This document shows positions 34,553 through 47,200 of a stretch of DNA of 64,000 nt, piece after piece. Below the pieces are notes generated by a model, which was given only the letters and a program-made list of their open reading frames with translations, was not told where the DNA came from and did not search any database. Position 1 is the first letter of the stretch; the number at the start of each line of letters is the position of its first letter. Location of the stretch: positions 14,223,731 through 14,287,730 of the forward strand of contig OV121085.1 in assembly GCA_921293015.1 (NCBI GenBank), read 5' to 3'. This stretch comes from Phorcus lineatus. Lineage: Eukaryota; Mollusca; Gastropoda; Trochida; Trochidae. A program made the translations under genes and the position numbers.

Positions 34553-37500
34553 TTATGCATTCATATCCAAATCAACATTCTGGTAAATCTTCTTTGGTCC
34601 TTTGACGTTATCTATGTGTTCATAATCTGCGTTTGCTCTGTTTGTCAAGTCACAGTAGGTGGGGTGATCTCTATATTCGGGTATTTGGTCATCTTCTGTT
34701 CGACGATTGCGGTGATATCTGGAAAATAACATAAACATTAACATGGAAATTGAAGAAAGTTAAAAATGTCTACATATGTTATCGACACAATGATTTGGAC
34801 CAGCATTTTCAAAAAAACTGAAGACCATTTAATGTCACTCGATTACTACCGCTACTACGCAATGATGTTCTGGAATTTCCACAAATTAAAAGCCATGGTA
34901 ATTTCCTTTAGCACTGGGAGGATAAGAAAGTCTTAGGGGATTATATTAAGAGAAGAGGCAGGTTAGGGATGACACCTGGAACACACCTGAACCTGGGCAT
35001 TGCACATGTGCACAGGAGCATTGTTATGAATCACCCATTTCCCATATTCCAGTATAAACCGTCGTTTCTCTTTAAAATGTATCCGAAATTTCACAAACTC
35101 ATTTGCATATTATACATTTAGCTTTAAAACCTCTTTCGCGACCGACCTTTTATCATTGTAAGATTCGGTACGTCCCAGAAAACGGATGCAATGTTTTCAA
35201 TCCAGCATTAGCTTTTTGCTCCTGATTAAAACGGTGAACCTAAGTTTCATGTTAACATTACGACTTGGGCAAAAAAACGATCCTGGGGTTGCTATGTATA
35301 TATCAAGCGTTCGCCAGGTGACAAAAACGTGTTAATGCTTTTGGTTTTCTGGGAACGCAAGGAGATGATAATTGATTTCATCAAAGTACACAAGTAAAAT
35401 GTTTTGTTTTTTTACCTTCACGAGCTGCAGCAGCTAAATTTCTCATAGTCACTCGACTGTCTTGCCTTACTGCATCAACTACAGCACTTGTTTTTTTCTA
35501 TATGAAAGCTATGAATGCACTCCTGCATGTCACAGAATTGGTCCCAATAAAATAAAAGGGTGGGAACGCTATTTGATCCAGTCTCACCTGCGATAGAGGA
35601 TCACAGACCCAGTAACAATAATCACCAGGACAATGACACTACCCGCTATAACTCCAGCTATGGCCGCTGCTGTAAAAAAACCAAATGTTGCTTGAAGTTC
35701 ACTGACAAAGTAGAATAATCAATACATTTCTGTTTGCCATATGTTTCTCGATATGGATATATACTTGTTACTTAGCTTGCTGTCAATTAAACGTTTCAAT
35801 TTCTTTCTGTTTTTTGTTGTCAAAGGGCCTACTCTTCCGTAATCGTGTTGTGCATTCTGCCTCTGTAGACATTTTTGTAGACATTGTCCAAACTGGTGTT
35901 TGTGTTGTTTTAGATGTTCGTTGGAGGTTGTTACTTTGTATGTAGTGATTCCTGCTTTAATAGAAATGGTTGAAGGGGAAGTGGCGCTTGATATTAATGA
36001 TCTTCATGTGCTGGTCGGTAATGATGTATTTGATTTTATTGTTGTTGTTGTTTCTGATGTGCTAGTATTTGCGTTAAAACACTAATCATAATTCGAATCC
36101 GTTGAAAAATTACCCCCAGAACATGAATATGTTGGGACATGACTTTCACAATATAATTTCTTGAGGCCATCTCATGATGGTTGCAACTCAAGGCAGAAGA
36201 TGGTGTGACAAAATTTACTTTCCTACGCCATGTAAGAATGCCGATTTCTGATTGGTCCATGTGACCATAAACAAATATGCATATACACCGTCACCGAAGG
36301 AGAATAAATCCCTTACACCCCGCTACTTTAGTAAAGTGTGATTCCACGTCAATTATTCAAAGTGCCGTGATCAGGTCAAAGGTTGTCTTCATTTCTGTTT
36401 GTCTTTTAATAATACATTAAGACATTTGGTAAGAAAAATCGTTATTACATTCAATCAAGGGTGACATAGGGATATACCATTCCCATGAAAGATATAAAGG
36501 TTTTAGGACGGAATGTTATAACTTATATTAATTCATTATAATGCAACACACATAATTCTTTAGTACTCCTCCGTAAAAACGTTGATCAGAAAAAAAAAGG
36601 TAACACATCGATACAAAATTTAGCTAGTAGTTTTATTATTGATAATTTCATCTATGACTACCGTTTATCCACTTAAGTTGTAAGATATTTGACCCTCTCA
36701 GATAATACAATTTATATAAACTTATCATTATTGGAGAATCTTTGAAGAAATAATTCTTTCAAAACAAGTGTCAATGCCCCTTTAACTTTGATAATAATCT
36801 CACTTTACCTATATGTAGGAATCACACCTCTTTTGCAGCACACACACATTTCATCACTTCCCTCTAAGAATAAAATTAATCATATCTATATTTATATATA
36901 ATTTCATTAATATTGTGTTTTATAGAGTTTTTTTTTACTTTACCTGGCAACCTTCTCTCCTTATTAGCAGTAGGAGAAACGTTAGGAGCATTTGATCCTG
37001 ATATCGAAACAGTCGAACGCTCAAATAGTGAAACATTTGCATCTGTTGTCTTTGATGTCATTGATGACTGTATTTCAGGTGTTGGTATTGATGTATTTGG
37101 AGTCGTTGTTATTAGTGATGTATTTTTATTCGGGGAGAAACATTCGATTGAAATTTTCGCACCTGTTAAACAATTAACGATAGATGTATATGAAGCATAC
37201 ATACTACAATAATATATCATTGTATGAAGTCCAACAATCTATAACAGGTATTATAATAAAGCATACGGGATGTAAGAAACATTATTGTTCAGTACCATGC
37301 TGATGAAAGATAGTTATTCAAAGAGATATGGTTTTATGGAAATGAGATGTTTGACAGTTAAACTGTGTTCATATGACTCAAAGGTCTTACCCATAATGTT
37401 TTTTAGTTTTATTATAAAGAATGATAATAGTTCTTATGTATCTTCAAAATATAATTGTTATAATGATATTTGATTTACCAGGTTGGTTAGTTTTTACTTG

Positions 37501-39175
37501 AAGGTTTCCAGACATAGGTAGTGATTCATCAGTTGATATAACAAACAGCCACAGTACGTCCCAAGCTTTCTTATCCTCATAGTATGATGAGGAAATCTTC
37601 TCGTTCGAACACGTGAAATCGAAAGATGAATCAGACACTGACACTCTTATTCTGCATCCTGGAATGTTTAAATCTGGAAACATTGTTATCCTCGCGTCAT
37701 TATTAAGTTGAATGCTACAGGAGCACATGCCAGTGCTTCCTGAGATTGTTGTTGAGTTCATGTTGATATTTGTGTGATGCGTCGTGGTTTGACCATATTG
37801 ACACAGTTGCAGCTCTAAAATGTGATAAGATTTGAAAGTATACCATAGACTTCAATTCAAACTGCAATGATTTTGCATTCATTTTGAAGGTTAAGTCATT
37901 CATGTCCACAATATCGTGAAGAATCCTATTGTGAAACTTCAGTCATCAAATACACGTATCTCTTCTTTTTTTTTAAACATAAGAAAATATTTCATTCACG
38001 TTTCTTCTTTGTGTCTATAGTTTACGTATTTTATCCAAGTGACGCATGTTAACCATATTTGTAACTTTTCAATTGTAATGAAGTCCTTCCCAAAATTACT
38101 AATGGAACTTTTAAGTGATATGTTTACACAATCAGGACAGTATTCAGGACAATGTGTCTAGGAATTGGAGTAATTGAAAATTACTTCATTTCAGCATGAT
38201 GACTCGTTACTTCTATGCAATGCCAGATTCTTGCGAAAATCCTTGTCAAATTAAAAAGAAACTTCACACCCGATTAACAGTCGGCAGTTAGAACCCATGC
38301 GCACGTAATAATTGTATATTGAACAAGATATTCTTAATTCTGTGCACCACGATCACGATGTTCCCTAAGTGTCTTTTCAATAGAGTCACTTTTGTGATCA
38401 GAACAGTCATTCAACCACTTTCAAGAGTGATAATGGTTATATACAACTTATAAAGAAGAAGCTTTATATATTTACAACTTCTTTATTGCAGGCATGTCAT
38501 CAAATAAACACTAAACACTAATAAACACTGTACATCCAAAGAACTTGTTCTCTATTCATCTCACCAACTTCTAAATGCCTCTCAAAGAATTTTGAATCTA
38601 TTTTCATATCAGAATGTCAGGATATGAAAATGTATTCAGCACTTCATCTAGCAGCAATATCGTTTCATTATAACAAGCTGTCTGTCGGGATAAGGGATGT
38701 TCTGAAAAGACACCCACACTAATATCAATTGCGCCTCTGAATCGGTCCACATTCCAAACACAATATTGTTCCCGTACCATACGAAAACCGCTACGGCACT
38801 TCGATTGATCACTTTTGAAAAGAGGCATCTGATTGCTAACCAAACTTTGCATCCAGTCAGGCAAAGTTTCTGAAGTTAGAAATGCTCCTATTCATACAGA
38901 GGTATCTTGGGAGAGATTAATTACTAACGAACTGTGGAATAATAAACAATGTGAAATCTTATTAAGAGAAAGTTTCTATTTGATAAGGATGAAAATGTAC
39001 ACATTCAATGGATTGCCGACCTCTTTATTGCAATGCAAATTGAGTGCAGAACTAAACATCATCATCATATATCGCAATAAGAGACATAATAAAAATACGA
39101 TTATTTTTACTCACCCGAGGTGCCTCCTACCCATAACAAGGACAGGATTAAAGTAACACCGTTAAGTAATTCCAT
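34553..39175 (-). CDS. Receptor gene 4: CQYG-type ectodomain, stalk, TM, intact ITAM-like tail
   Basis: Exons: 39115-39175 signal peptide (MELLNGVTLILSLLWVGG), 37479-37814 ectodomain (acceptor TAG rather than CAG), 36944-37162 stalk, 35588-35669 membrane span (AAIAGVIAGSVIVLVIIVTG), 34553-34718 tail. Phases 1,1,1,2; 864 nt, 287 residues, no internal stop. The ectodomain is close to gene 2 (CQYGQTTTHHTNINM, CSC, PGC, FTC) and the stalk opens ISIECFS. The tail starts with basic RYHRNRR, then Y254-CDL, seven residues, Y265-EHI, which fits the ITAM consensus YxxL/I-x(6-12)-YxxL/I. Y278-QNV fits the Grb2 SH2 preference YxNx. The combination of one ectodomain type with the other tail type makes this the clearest intact chimeric copy. 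Expected role: type I receptor signalling through Src- and Syk-type kinases; ligand unknown. Confidence 0.82.
35900..36090 (-). pseudogene. Relic gene-5/6-type stalk exon inside gene 4
   Basis: Minus-strand reading starts with KCFNANTSTSETTTT, very like the LECFDANTNTSETT start of the gene 5 stalk, and continues Thr/Ser-rich, but soon meets a stop (TSLPTST then TGA). It sits in the intron between the TM exon (35588-35669) and the used stalk exon (36944-37162). It is the counterpart of 27128-27290. Confidence 0.7.
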
Positions 39176-39945
39176 TGCTTGTTATAATGGAACACAGTTC
39201 TGTACTCACGATGTCTCTTCTATGAAGATGAAACCTCTTGGAATAAATGTTGAAATGCACTTCAATTCCTTGATTATAAGCTTACAAGTAGGGTAAATGG
39301 CCATATTATAGAATATTTCACACCCATTCTTGTTCACCCAAGTGCAAAGTGTACCGTAAATGGCATGGTATACACCTTCCTTGTCATTTCATTGCTTATT
39401 AACACTGGTTAAATAGAACAGATGCAAGGGAAAACACTATTTTTCTTCTGCTTATATGATAATGTATGATACTATCCGTGTTTAATCCCCTAACTTTTAG
39501 TGTCTTGTTGTTAAAGACATTACAAAAGCGATATCACAATATTGAGGCGCACATTTTAAACTATAAACCAAATACCAGGAAATGAAAATGCTGTACAAAT
39601 AAAAGGTTAACTCTTCATCTGTATTCTAAAGATAAATGATAGTGTTTTAGAAAACTGAAGTTATAGAAATAATTTTCAGATACAATGTCCTTTTAAACAT
39701 GTACACGCTTATTTGAAGCATTGATATATTCTTAGCAAAGAAAAAGCCAAAGTTAAAGGACAAACTCTTTTTTATTGTGCAATACCCGAACATTAACTTA
39801 CTCCTACTTCACGTGACCTGGTAAAATGATAATGAATTACTAGTCATTATCAATTGGTCATTTTTGAATAAATAGTATTTCAACGTTTGATTGTCATGCT
39901 GCATGGATATGTTTATGAAGGCTTTCAAACGATAGTCACATTCTG

Positions 39946-40080
39946 GATATACTACGGTATGTACTTTGTAGTCACCAGGAAGTTTAACCTGTATACAATG
40001 CCATGGTTGACTGCTAAATATACATTTATAGACTTGTTAAACGGGTAACTCATCATCGGGGTTTGTAGGGGGTTTACTTT
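39946..40080 (-). promoter_or_regulatory. Conserved upstream block (gene 4 copy)
   Basis: Same core as the gene 3 copy ('tacggtatgtactttgtag', 'tcaccaggaagttt'), 0.77 kb upstream of the gene 4 start codon. The remaining 39176-41231 interval holds no gene I can support; it resembles the intergenic DNA of the other repeat units in diverged form. Confidence 0.35.
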
Positions 40081-41231
40081 TAATTTCATGTACATATGTT
40101 TGGTTATCAATAGACTTAATTTGTTGGGTCATTCGTTTATTTCAGGTCGAGATTCATTTTATTGTAATAGTTTTGAAGGTACAGATAAATACATAATTAT
40201 GATGTGAACTTTACATTTACATTACTTACATTCACGGGCTTACAGCAGTCGCCCCTAGCTGCAAATAACTACAACATCTACAACCATCTTGCAGTATTTC
40301 AGCCAATGAAAACACTGTATGCATAGCTAGCCTAGTTGTTGTCACAGAGGCCAATGCAAAGACATTTCTAGACCTAAACAACACTCGTATTAAGACAAAG
40401 GCACGCACAGGAATTTATGATGGAGCTACCTCTTTTGGGAGATAATGAATGTCTTCGGTAATGAGCCAAAAAGTTTCCTTGACGACATCAAGTTCTACTA
40501 ATCTTACGTTGCTGTTGCGGTGAAACATTGACTGGTTTACAGCGGTTACTTCTATGATGTGTTATAACATGATAAACAGGGTATTTACTGAATAGTGTGT
40601 TCATTATAGATCAACAGACAAACACCATACTCTGAATGAAACCTTATCATACAATTTTATAAATTTACATCATGTCAGTTATTGAAAATTCTGGTGTTGC
40701 AATACTTTTAATTATATGCATACATGTGATAACTTCATAGCTTGTCTGACTGACATTGTATTACACAAAGATTAGTAATATGGTATCCATAAAATACCAA
40801 AAGTGTTATCCAACTAGTTTAACCAAATTAAGGTACACTTGAGAATATATGTACTTTGAACAAAAATCATTAATCAAAGGATAGTACAATACAAGCTCTC
40901 ACCAAATATTTTAGTCAATACGGAAAATAAAAGACGCACAGTACATAGGTGAAAACACAATGTACAAGAATCAACATAGAACTTTAGTTTCAAGGATTGT
41001 CTGACTGCGTGAGCTAAATCAGTTGTAAAGGATAGCCTCGAATATTTTCAGTAGATTGATAACCGAGAAACTGATTACCTCTTTCAGGCTATCAATTAAT
41101 TCAAACGTATTTGCTTTAGAAAATATTGTAATAACAAAACAGCGTTTGATGAACATGTCACTTCTTTGTGACTGCCATTTAAACTAATAATATAAGCAGG
41201 TGTTCACAAATCTCTGCGATAATTCGATGTG

Positions 41232-44200
41232 TTATTCATTCATATCCAAAGCTACATTCTGGTAAATCCTCTTTGGTCCTTCGGTGTTGTCAATGTGTTC
41301 ATACTCGGAGTTTTCTCTGTTCGTCAGATCACAGTATGTGGGATGATCTCTAGATTCGGGGATTTGGTCACCTGCTGTTCGGCGTATGCATCGATATCTG
41401 GATTTCAAACATATACATTATAAACATTTAGCTGTGATAAAAAGAAAACATTTCAGGTAATCATCAGGAGAACTTACGAGGGGTGCCTTGAAAGCTTCGG
41501 AACTGAACATGAAAACTGAATATTCATCCAATCTTAAAACCATTTATTTTCACTTGAACATAAAAATCGTCTACTACCTCTACTTCACAATGACGTTCTA
41601 GTCGGAATCAAATGTATGGCCATTGTGATTTCTGTTATTAGTGGGAAGATAAGTAAGACTAAGAGGGCTATATCTGGAGAATCGGCAGGGTGCATTTAGC
41701 ATTGTCCTGAAGCCGCTATTCTCCAATCTTTAGTTAAACCCGTCGGTTGTATATGATATTTACCTGTAATTTCAACCGTTCATTTGACGAAATACACTAA
41801 CTTAGATTAAAATCATTCTTCAAATGATCAATATTACACTCGGTTATTCACTTCAAGCATGAGCTTTTTTCCTCTGTTTAAGAAAGGTGACCCAACTTTA
41901 GCTTCAAATTACAGACCCATATCACTTATAAGCTGTGTTGGTAAAGTTTTTGAAAGAGTTGTCTTCAAACATTTGTTTAATTATTTTCATGCTAATAAGC
42001 TTCTTTATAAATATCAGTCTGGTTTCCAACCAGGACATTCATGTGTACATCAATTAGTTGAGATATATCATAGGGTTTGTGAATCGTTGGATAAGAAAGA
42101 AAATTTTTGTATGGTATTTTGTGATGTATCTAAAGCCTTCGATAGTGTTTGGCACAAAGGATTACTTTTAAAACTTGAAAATTATGGAATAAGCAGACAG
42201 TTGTTGGGTTGGTTAAGTAGTTATATAACAAATCGCAGTCAGAGTGTATTTGTCAATGGATCTTCTTCCTAGCTGAGAACTCTAAGTGCTGGTGTACCAC
42301 AGGGGTCAGTGCTGGGCCCTTTCCTATTCATTGTATTCATTAATGACATAGCAGATGAATTACACTGCTTAACGCGTCTATTTGCTGATGATTCGTCTCT
42401 TGGATATTCCTCACCTGACAATAGACTTATTGAAATTAACTTGAATTCCAATCTAAGTAAACTAAATATATGGGGTAACAAATGGTTAATCAAGTATAAC
42501 CCCGATAAAACTGGAGCTATCCTTTTTTCTAGGAAAAATTATAATGATTTGCCGCATTTGTTTTTTGATGGTGTAGAAGTCCGAATTGTAAATAATCATA
42601 AACATCTTGGAGTTGTTCTTTCCAAAAATGGGAAATGGGCTGAACATATTGAACGTATGATACTTAAAGTTTCGAAAATGGTTGCCTCCATGCGCCTTTT
42701 GAAATATGTATTGTGTAGAGTAAGCCTCAATAAAATCTATGTCATGTTCATTCGGCCACATTTAGAATATGCATGCGAAGTTTAGGACGGATGTACTTTT
42801 GAACAAAAAAGAAAATTAGAGCAGATACAACTACAAGCAGCGAGAAAAGTGACTGGTTTACCTAAATATACATCGACTAGATCTCTTTACTATGAAACAG
42901 GTTGGGAAACATTGCAAGAACGAAGGAGAAAACGAAAATTTCAAAATTGAAAATGGAATGGCCCCTTTATACTTGAACGAATTACTTCCCATGAACGTGG
43001 GTTCTAAATCAAATTATAATTTACGCAGCTAGCACAATATATCAATCCCTTTCTCTAGACTTAAACATCTACAATAAGTTCTTGGAATAATTTACTAACC
43101 AATGTTCGTAACTCGCATAATATTTCTGCGTTTAAATCATCAATATCCAACTTGGGGGCACATGCATCTATGTACTACTCGTACGGTAAAAGAAATCCTA
43201 ATATAATTGATACCAAGTTGCGGTATTCAGTTAGTGGTTTGAACTCTGATTTGTATAGATTTGGGATTAAAACTGATCCTGGTTGTGTATGTGGTAATGT
43301 TGTTGAGAACTCATATCATTATTTCTTTGAATGTCCTTTGTATAAACAACAGAGATTAAAATTCTTGCCACCTATTGAGCGCATTTGTACATTAGTAGGA
43401 ATTGCAGTTAATCATAACATTTTGCTAGAAGGAAGTGCAGATCTATCACTATGTCAAAATAAAATTGTATTTAAGTTATTACAATCATTCATTAGTGCGT
43501 CAAAGAGATTTGAACACATGTAAACCAATATTCTTCTAATTATGTTCTGTTCTTTTTCAATGCTATTCTCTTGTTAACTGTCTGCCATCTGTCTTTGAAA
43601 TATGTAAATTACCATTGTACATCTCAAGGAGAGGGTATCCTAAGTTAGAGAACTTGTTCCTAATCCTTTTCATGTGAATAAAATATGTTTAAACTAACAA
43701 AATGGTGAAATCAGGTTCTTAACGACATAGGTCAAAACGATCCTCGGGCTGTTCGGTATATTTCAGCATATGCCAACTAACAGTGACGGCTTTTCCTTTC
43801 TGATTTTTTTATAACAACCCGTTGACCAAACGTGTTAATTTTGTATTCTTATGAAAATGCTCATGTATAAGTCGTGTAAATGTTGTTTCTATTAATTTCG
43901 TGAGCAGCAGCTAAGTATCTTATGATCACAAGGTTTTCTTGCTGTATCAACCATAGCGGTTAGGTGTTTTCTTGTATGGCATCTACAAACGCACTCCTGC
44001 ACATATCTAGTTACAGAATCGGTTCCAATTAATTTAAAAGACAGGAACGTTAATGCTCTAGTCTCACCTGCGATGAAAGATAACAGATCCAGTAACGATA
44101 ATCACCAGGACAGTGACACAACCCGCTATACCGCCAGCTATGGCTGCTGCTGAAAAATAACATTTGAAATGTTGCTTGAATATTGACAGATTACATTAAA

Positions 44201-47200
44201 GACGAAGCAGGGTAATCAACATATCTATAGATGTTATAATTTCCTCGATATATAATAAAACTCGTAATTTTGTTTTAAATCCTTAGTCTGACATTGACAC
44301 TGACACAGCTTATACGTAAATCCCAAAGTTTATAAGGCCTAAGAGTATTTGAGGGGTCCGGATGACGGGGTCTCTAAAACAACTGTAAAATGCAACCTAG
44401 TCCTTCAAAAAAGCCCAAATGGGATTTTTCTATAGCTGAGATATTTTCTATACAATGATATATGACATGAAACTTTTGAGAATGGTTGCAGACCGATTTA
44501 TCACCTTGAAAACGTCTAATTTTCAAGTTTGGTTGCAGTCCCCTATAGGGAGAAACTAAACGATGATATCTTAAACGATGGAACTTTACCTGGCTGTTTA
44601 TTTACATTTAAATGAAACATCGGCAACTTGCTCAAAGCTACCGAGTCCGGTTTTCGATCATGTCGTGTCCCGTTTTGCTGTCGTTTCTGACAAAGTGGAT
44701 GGACAATTTCTACTAACCTAACATTAACATATTACTAAATCTAACATTCTCTATAGTTTATAATGTCTTGGCAAGTATTTATGACATTCCTTGACCAAAT
44801 TATTCCGAAATTGCCATTTGTTTTTACAACGTAGCCCCGAGACGAATTCGAATTGTCAAATCTCAACACTATTCTCATTGGCTGTAACAGATGCCTCTGA
44901 TAGCAAACTAATTTTGATTGAAAATAAACATCATCAAGTAAGTTTAATGACTAGTTTCTATCTAAAAACCGATCAAAATCAATCATGAATAAGTAAAAAC
45001 GAACGTCAAAATTTTATTGAAAATGTTTGATAGTGAATTAGCCAATTGAAAGACGTGTTATTTAGCGCATGGTATTACGTCACACATTGTCTCAGAGGGA
45101 ACATGTCAAACTGAAACTGTTGATTTGGTCGTTTTCTCGTCAATTTAGGTAAATCCTGCAACCAAATTGATCTGATAAACTTTTCAAAAAAAAATTGTAT
45201 TACCTACAACCAAATTATTATTAGACAAGACATGAACAATAATTTGGTTGCAGTTGCCTATAAGGGACTGCAACCAAACTCGAAAAATACTCGATTTCAT
45301 GATGATTTTTCACTTTGCAACCCAATTCCAGGATTCCTTATAATACAGTATGTTACAGTTAATTATGTCAGCTTTCAGAATACCTTCATCTGAATTATTT
45401 TCAAGTACTGGAGAAGAGCATTTTATAGACGTTTTAGATACCCCGTCATTCGGACCCCTCAATTACTCTTAGGCCGTTTATAATCCTCACTTATCATGCT
45501 GTCAATTCAAAAATCAAACAGAGTGCATGAACAGGAAATCTATTATGCTATCTTATTTGTGTAGCCCAGCTCTTGAGCACAGGACATTTTTTAAAACAGT
45601 TATTATATCACAAATTGTTCTGACATTGATCAATGAAGTGAGATATTCAATTAATTACAATAACATACACACTATAATAATGTTGAAAATGAGAGTTTGC
45701 ATCATTATTCTCTTACCGTCAGTAATGGCGAATGCACAGTTAGACTATAAGTTTTTGCCAACCCACCGTGGAGGGAGATATCTTTGCGTTAATGGATATA
45801 TGTTCATTGTCAATAAGAGAAAAAGGGAAGAATGGATCTCATGGAAATGCGCACAGAACGACTATAGATCAACTGTCTCATCAACAAGTTCGACCTTATC
45901 ACTAAAATACCAGGATACCATAATTATGAGTCTGTATATAACGTGATAATAGAAGTAAGATAATTGGGTTGGCATCATATTTTTCAACACTACTCACTAT
46001 CAAATACATCGGATTTTGTAATCGAGGTGCCCTAGAATGATCATGCAATTGCATTGATTCGCGATTTGAAGAGCTGGACCGGCTCTTTTAAGATTGGCTG
46101 ATGTTCGCGCAAGCGCGAAATGGAATAGCCTTTAATTCTCTAAATGTACAGCTAGTTCTAACTAGATTGTGAAAATACATACATCGTTACCACTCTCTTC
46201 TGACGTTTGTATATAATATTATATTTAGGACTTACTCGCATCTTGTGATCTTGTAGTGCATTCTGCTTCCAGTTGTCCTGTGGACTTGTGCGAAAGTGTT
46301 GTTGGTGTTGTTAACGAGTTTGTGGTAGAGGTTGTCACATTGTTTACTGCAGTTGTTGCTATTATAGAAATTGTTGACCGAGCAGTGGTACTTGAGATTA
46401 TTGTAGTTATCGTGGTGGTCGGGGATGGAGTAGTTGATGTTTTTGTTGTTGTTTTTGGAACTTGAGTTGTTTCTGATGTGTTCGTATTTGCGTCAAAACA
46501 CTCTAATGTAAACTGTGAACCTGTGATGAAGATCCCAAGAACATGATTATGTTGGAACATGATTTTCACAAATCAGTCAATGTGACTAATACCTACCCAG
46601 CAGGCATCTGACGTCATATCGACGTCGAAATTTAGTTGATGTCAGGTCAGGACGTCGATCGATCATTTTTCGACGTCGGAACAACGTTAGTTTCCTGACG
46701 TTGATATTTGGTTGGTTTTTGACGTTGTTTCAACGTTATCAAAACAACTTAAAACTGACAACTAATTACTTTTATGACATTTAATTATTGTTTATAACAT
46801 CAAAAAAGTTAAGAATTGTTTTAAAGAATGAAATGATAAATGCAAAAACGAACAGCTATCATTGACATTTAAAAAGTGTTATTAATATTGGATTTGATAA
46901 AAAAAAAGTTAATTTCTTTCAATTTCACAATAAAGGGAGATAATTCTGTTCTTATAACTAATTAGAAATAACAAGGTATGTTGTATTTTTCAACAGTTTT
47001 TATTTTTTCAGTAAAGTTCACATATGACAATATAAATTTTCAGTCTGAATAAAGTTAGTAGTTCTTAAAAAACGGTAATTGCCTATTTGTAACAAACAAT
47101 TTTTTGGTGACACTTTGATCTAAATCGTTGCACTGTCATATAAACACAAACACCCTCGCCAATCAAGTAATATCCTTAATTTGGATAAAATCAGTTACCA

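Noticed and set aside
45660-45946. A secreted small protein gene on the plus strand (hydrophobic start MRVCIIILLPSVMANA)
   Set aside because: The rest matches half of a FLYWCH-like finger and lies between mobile elements; a decayed transposon fragment is more likely.
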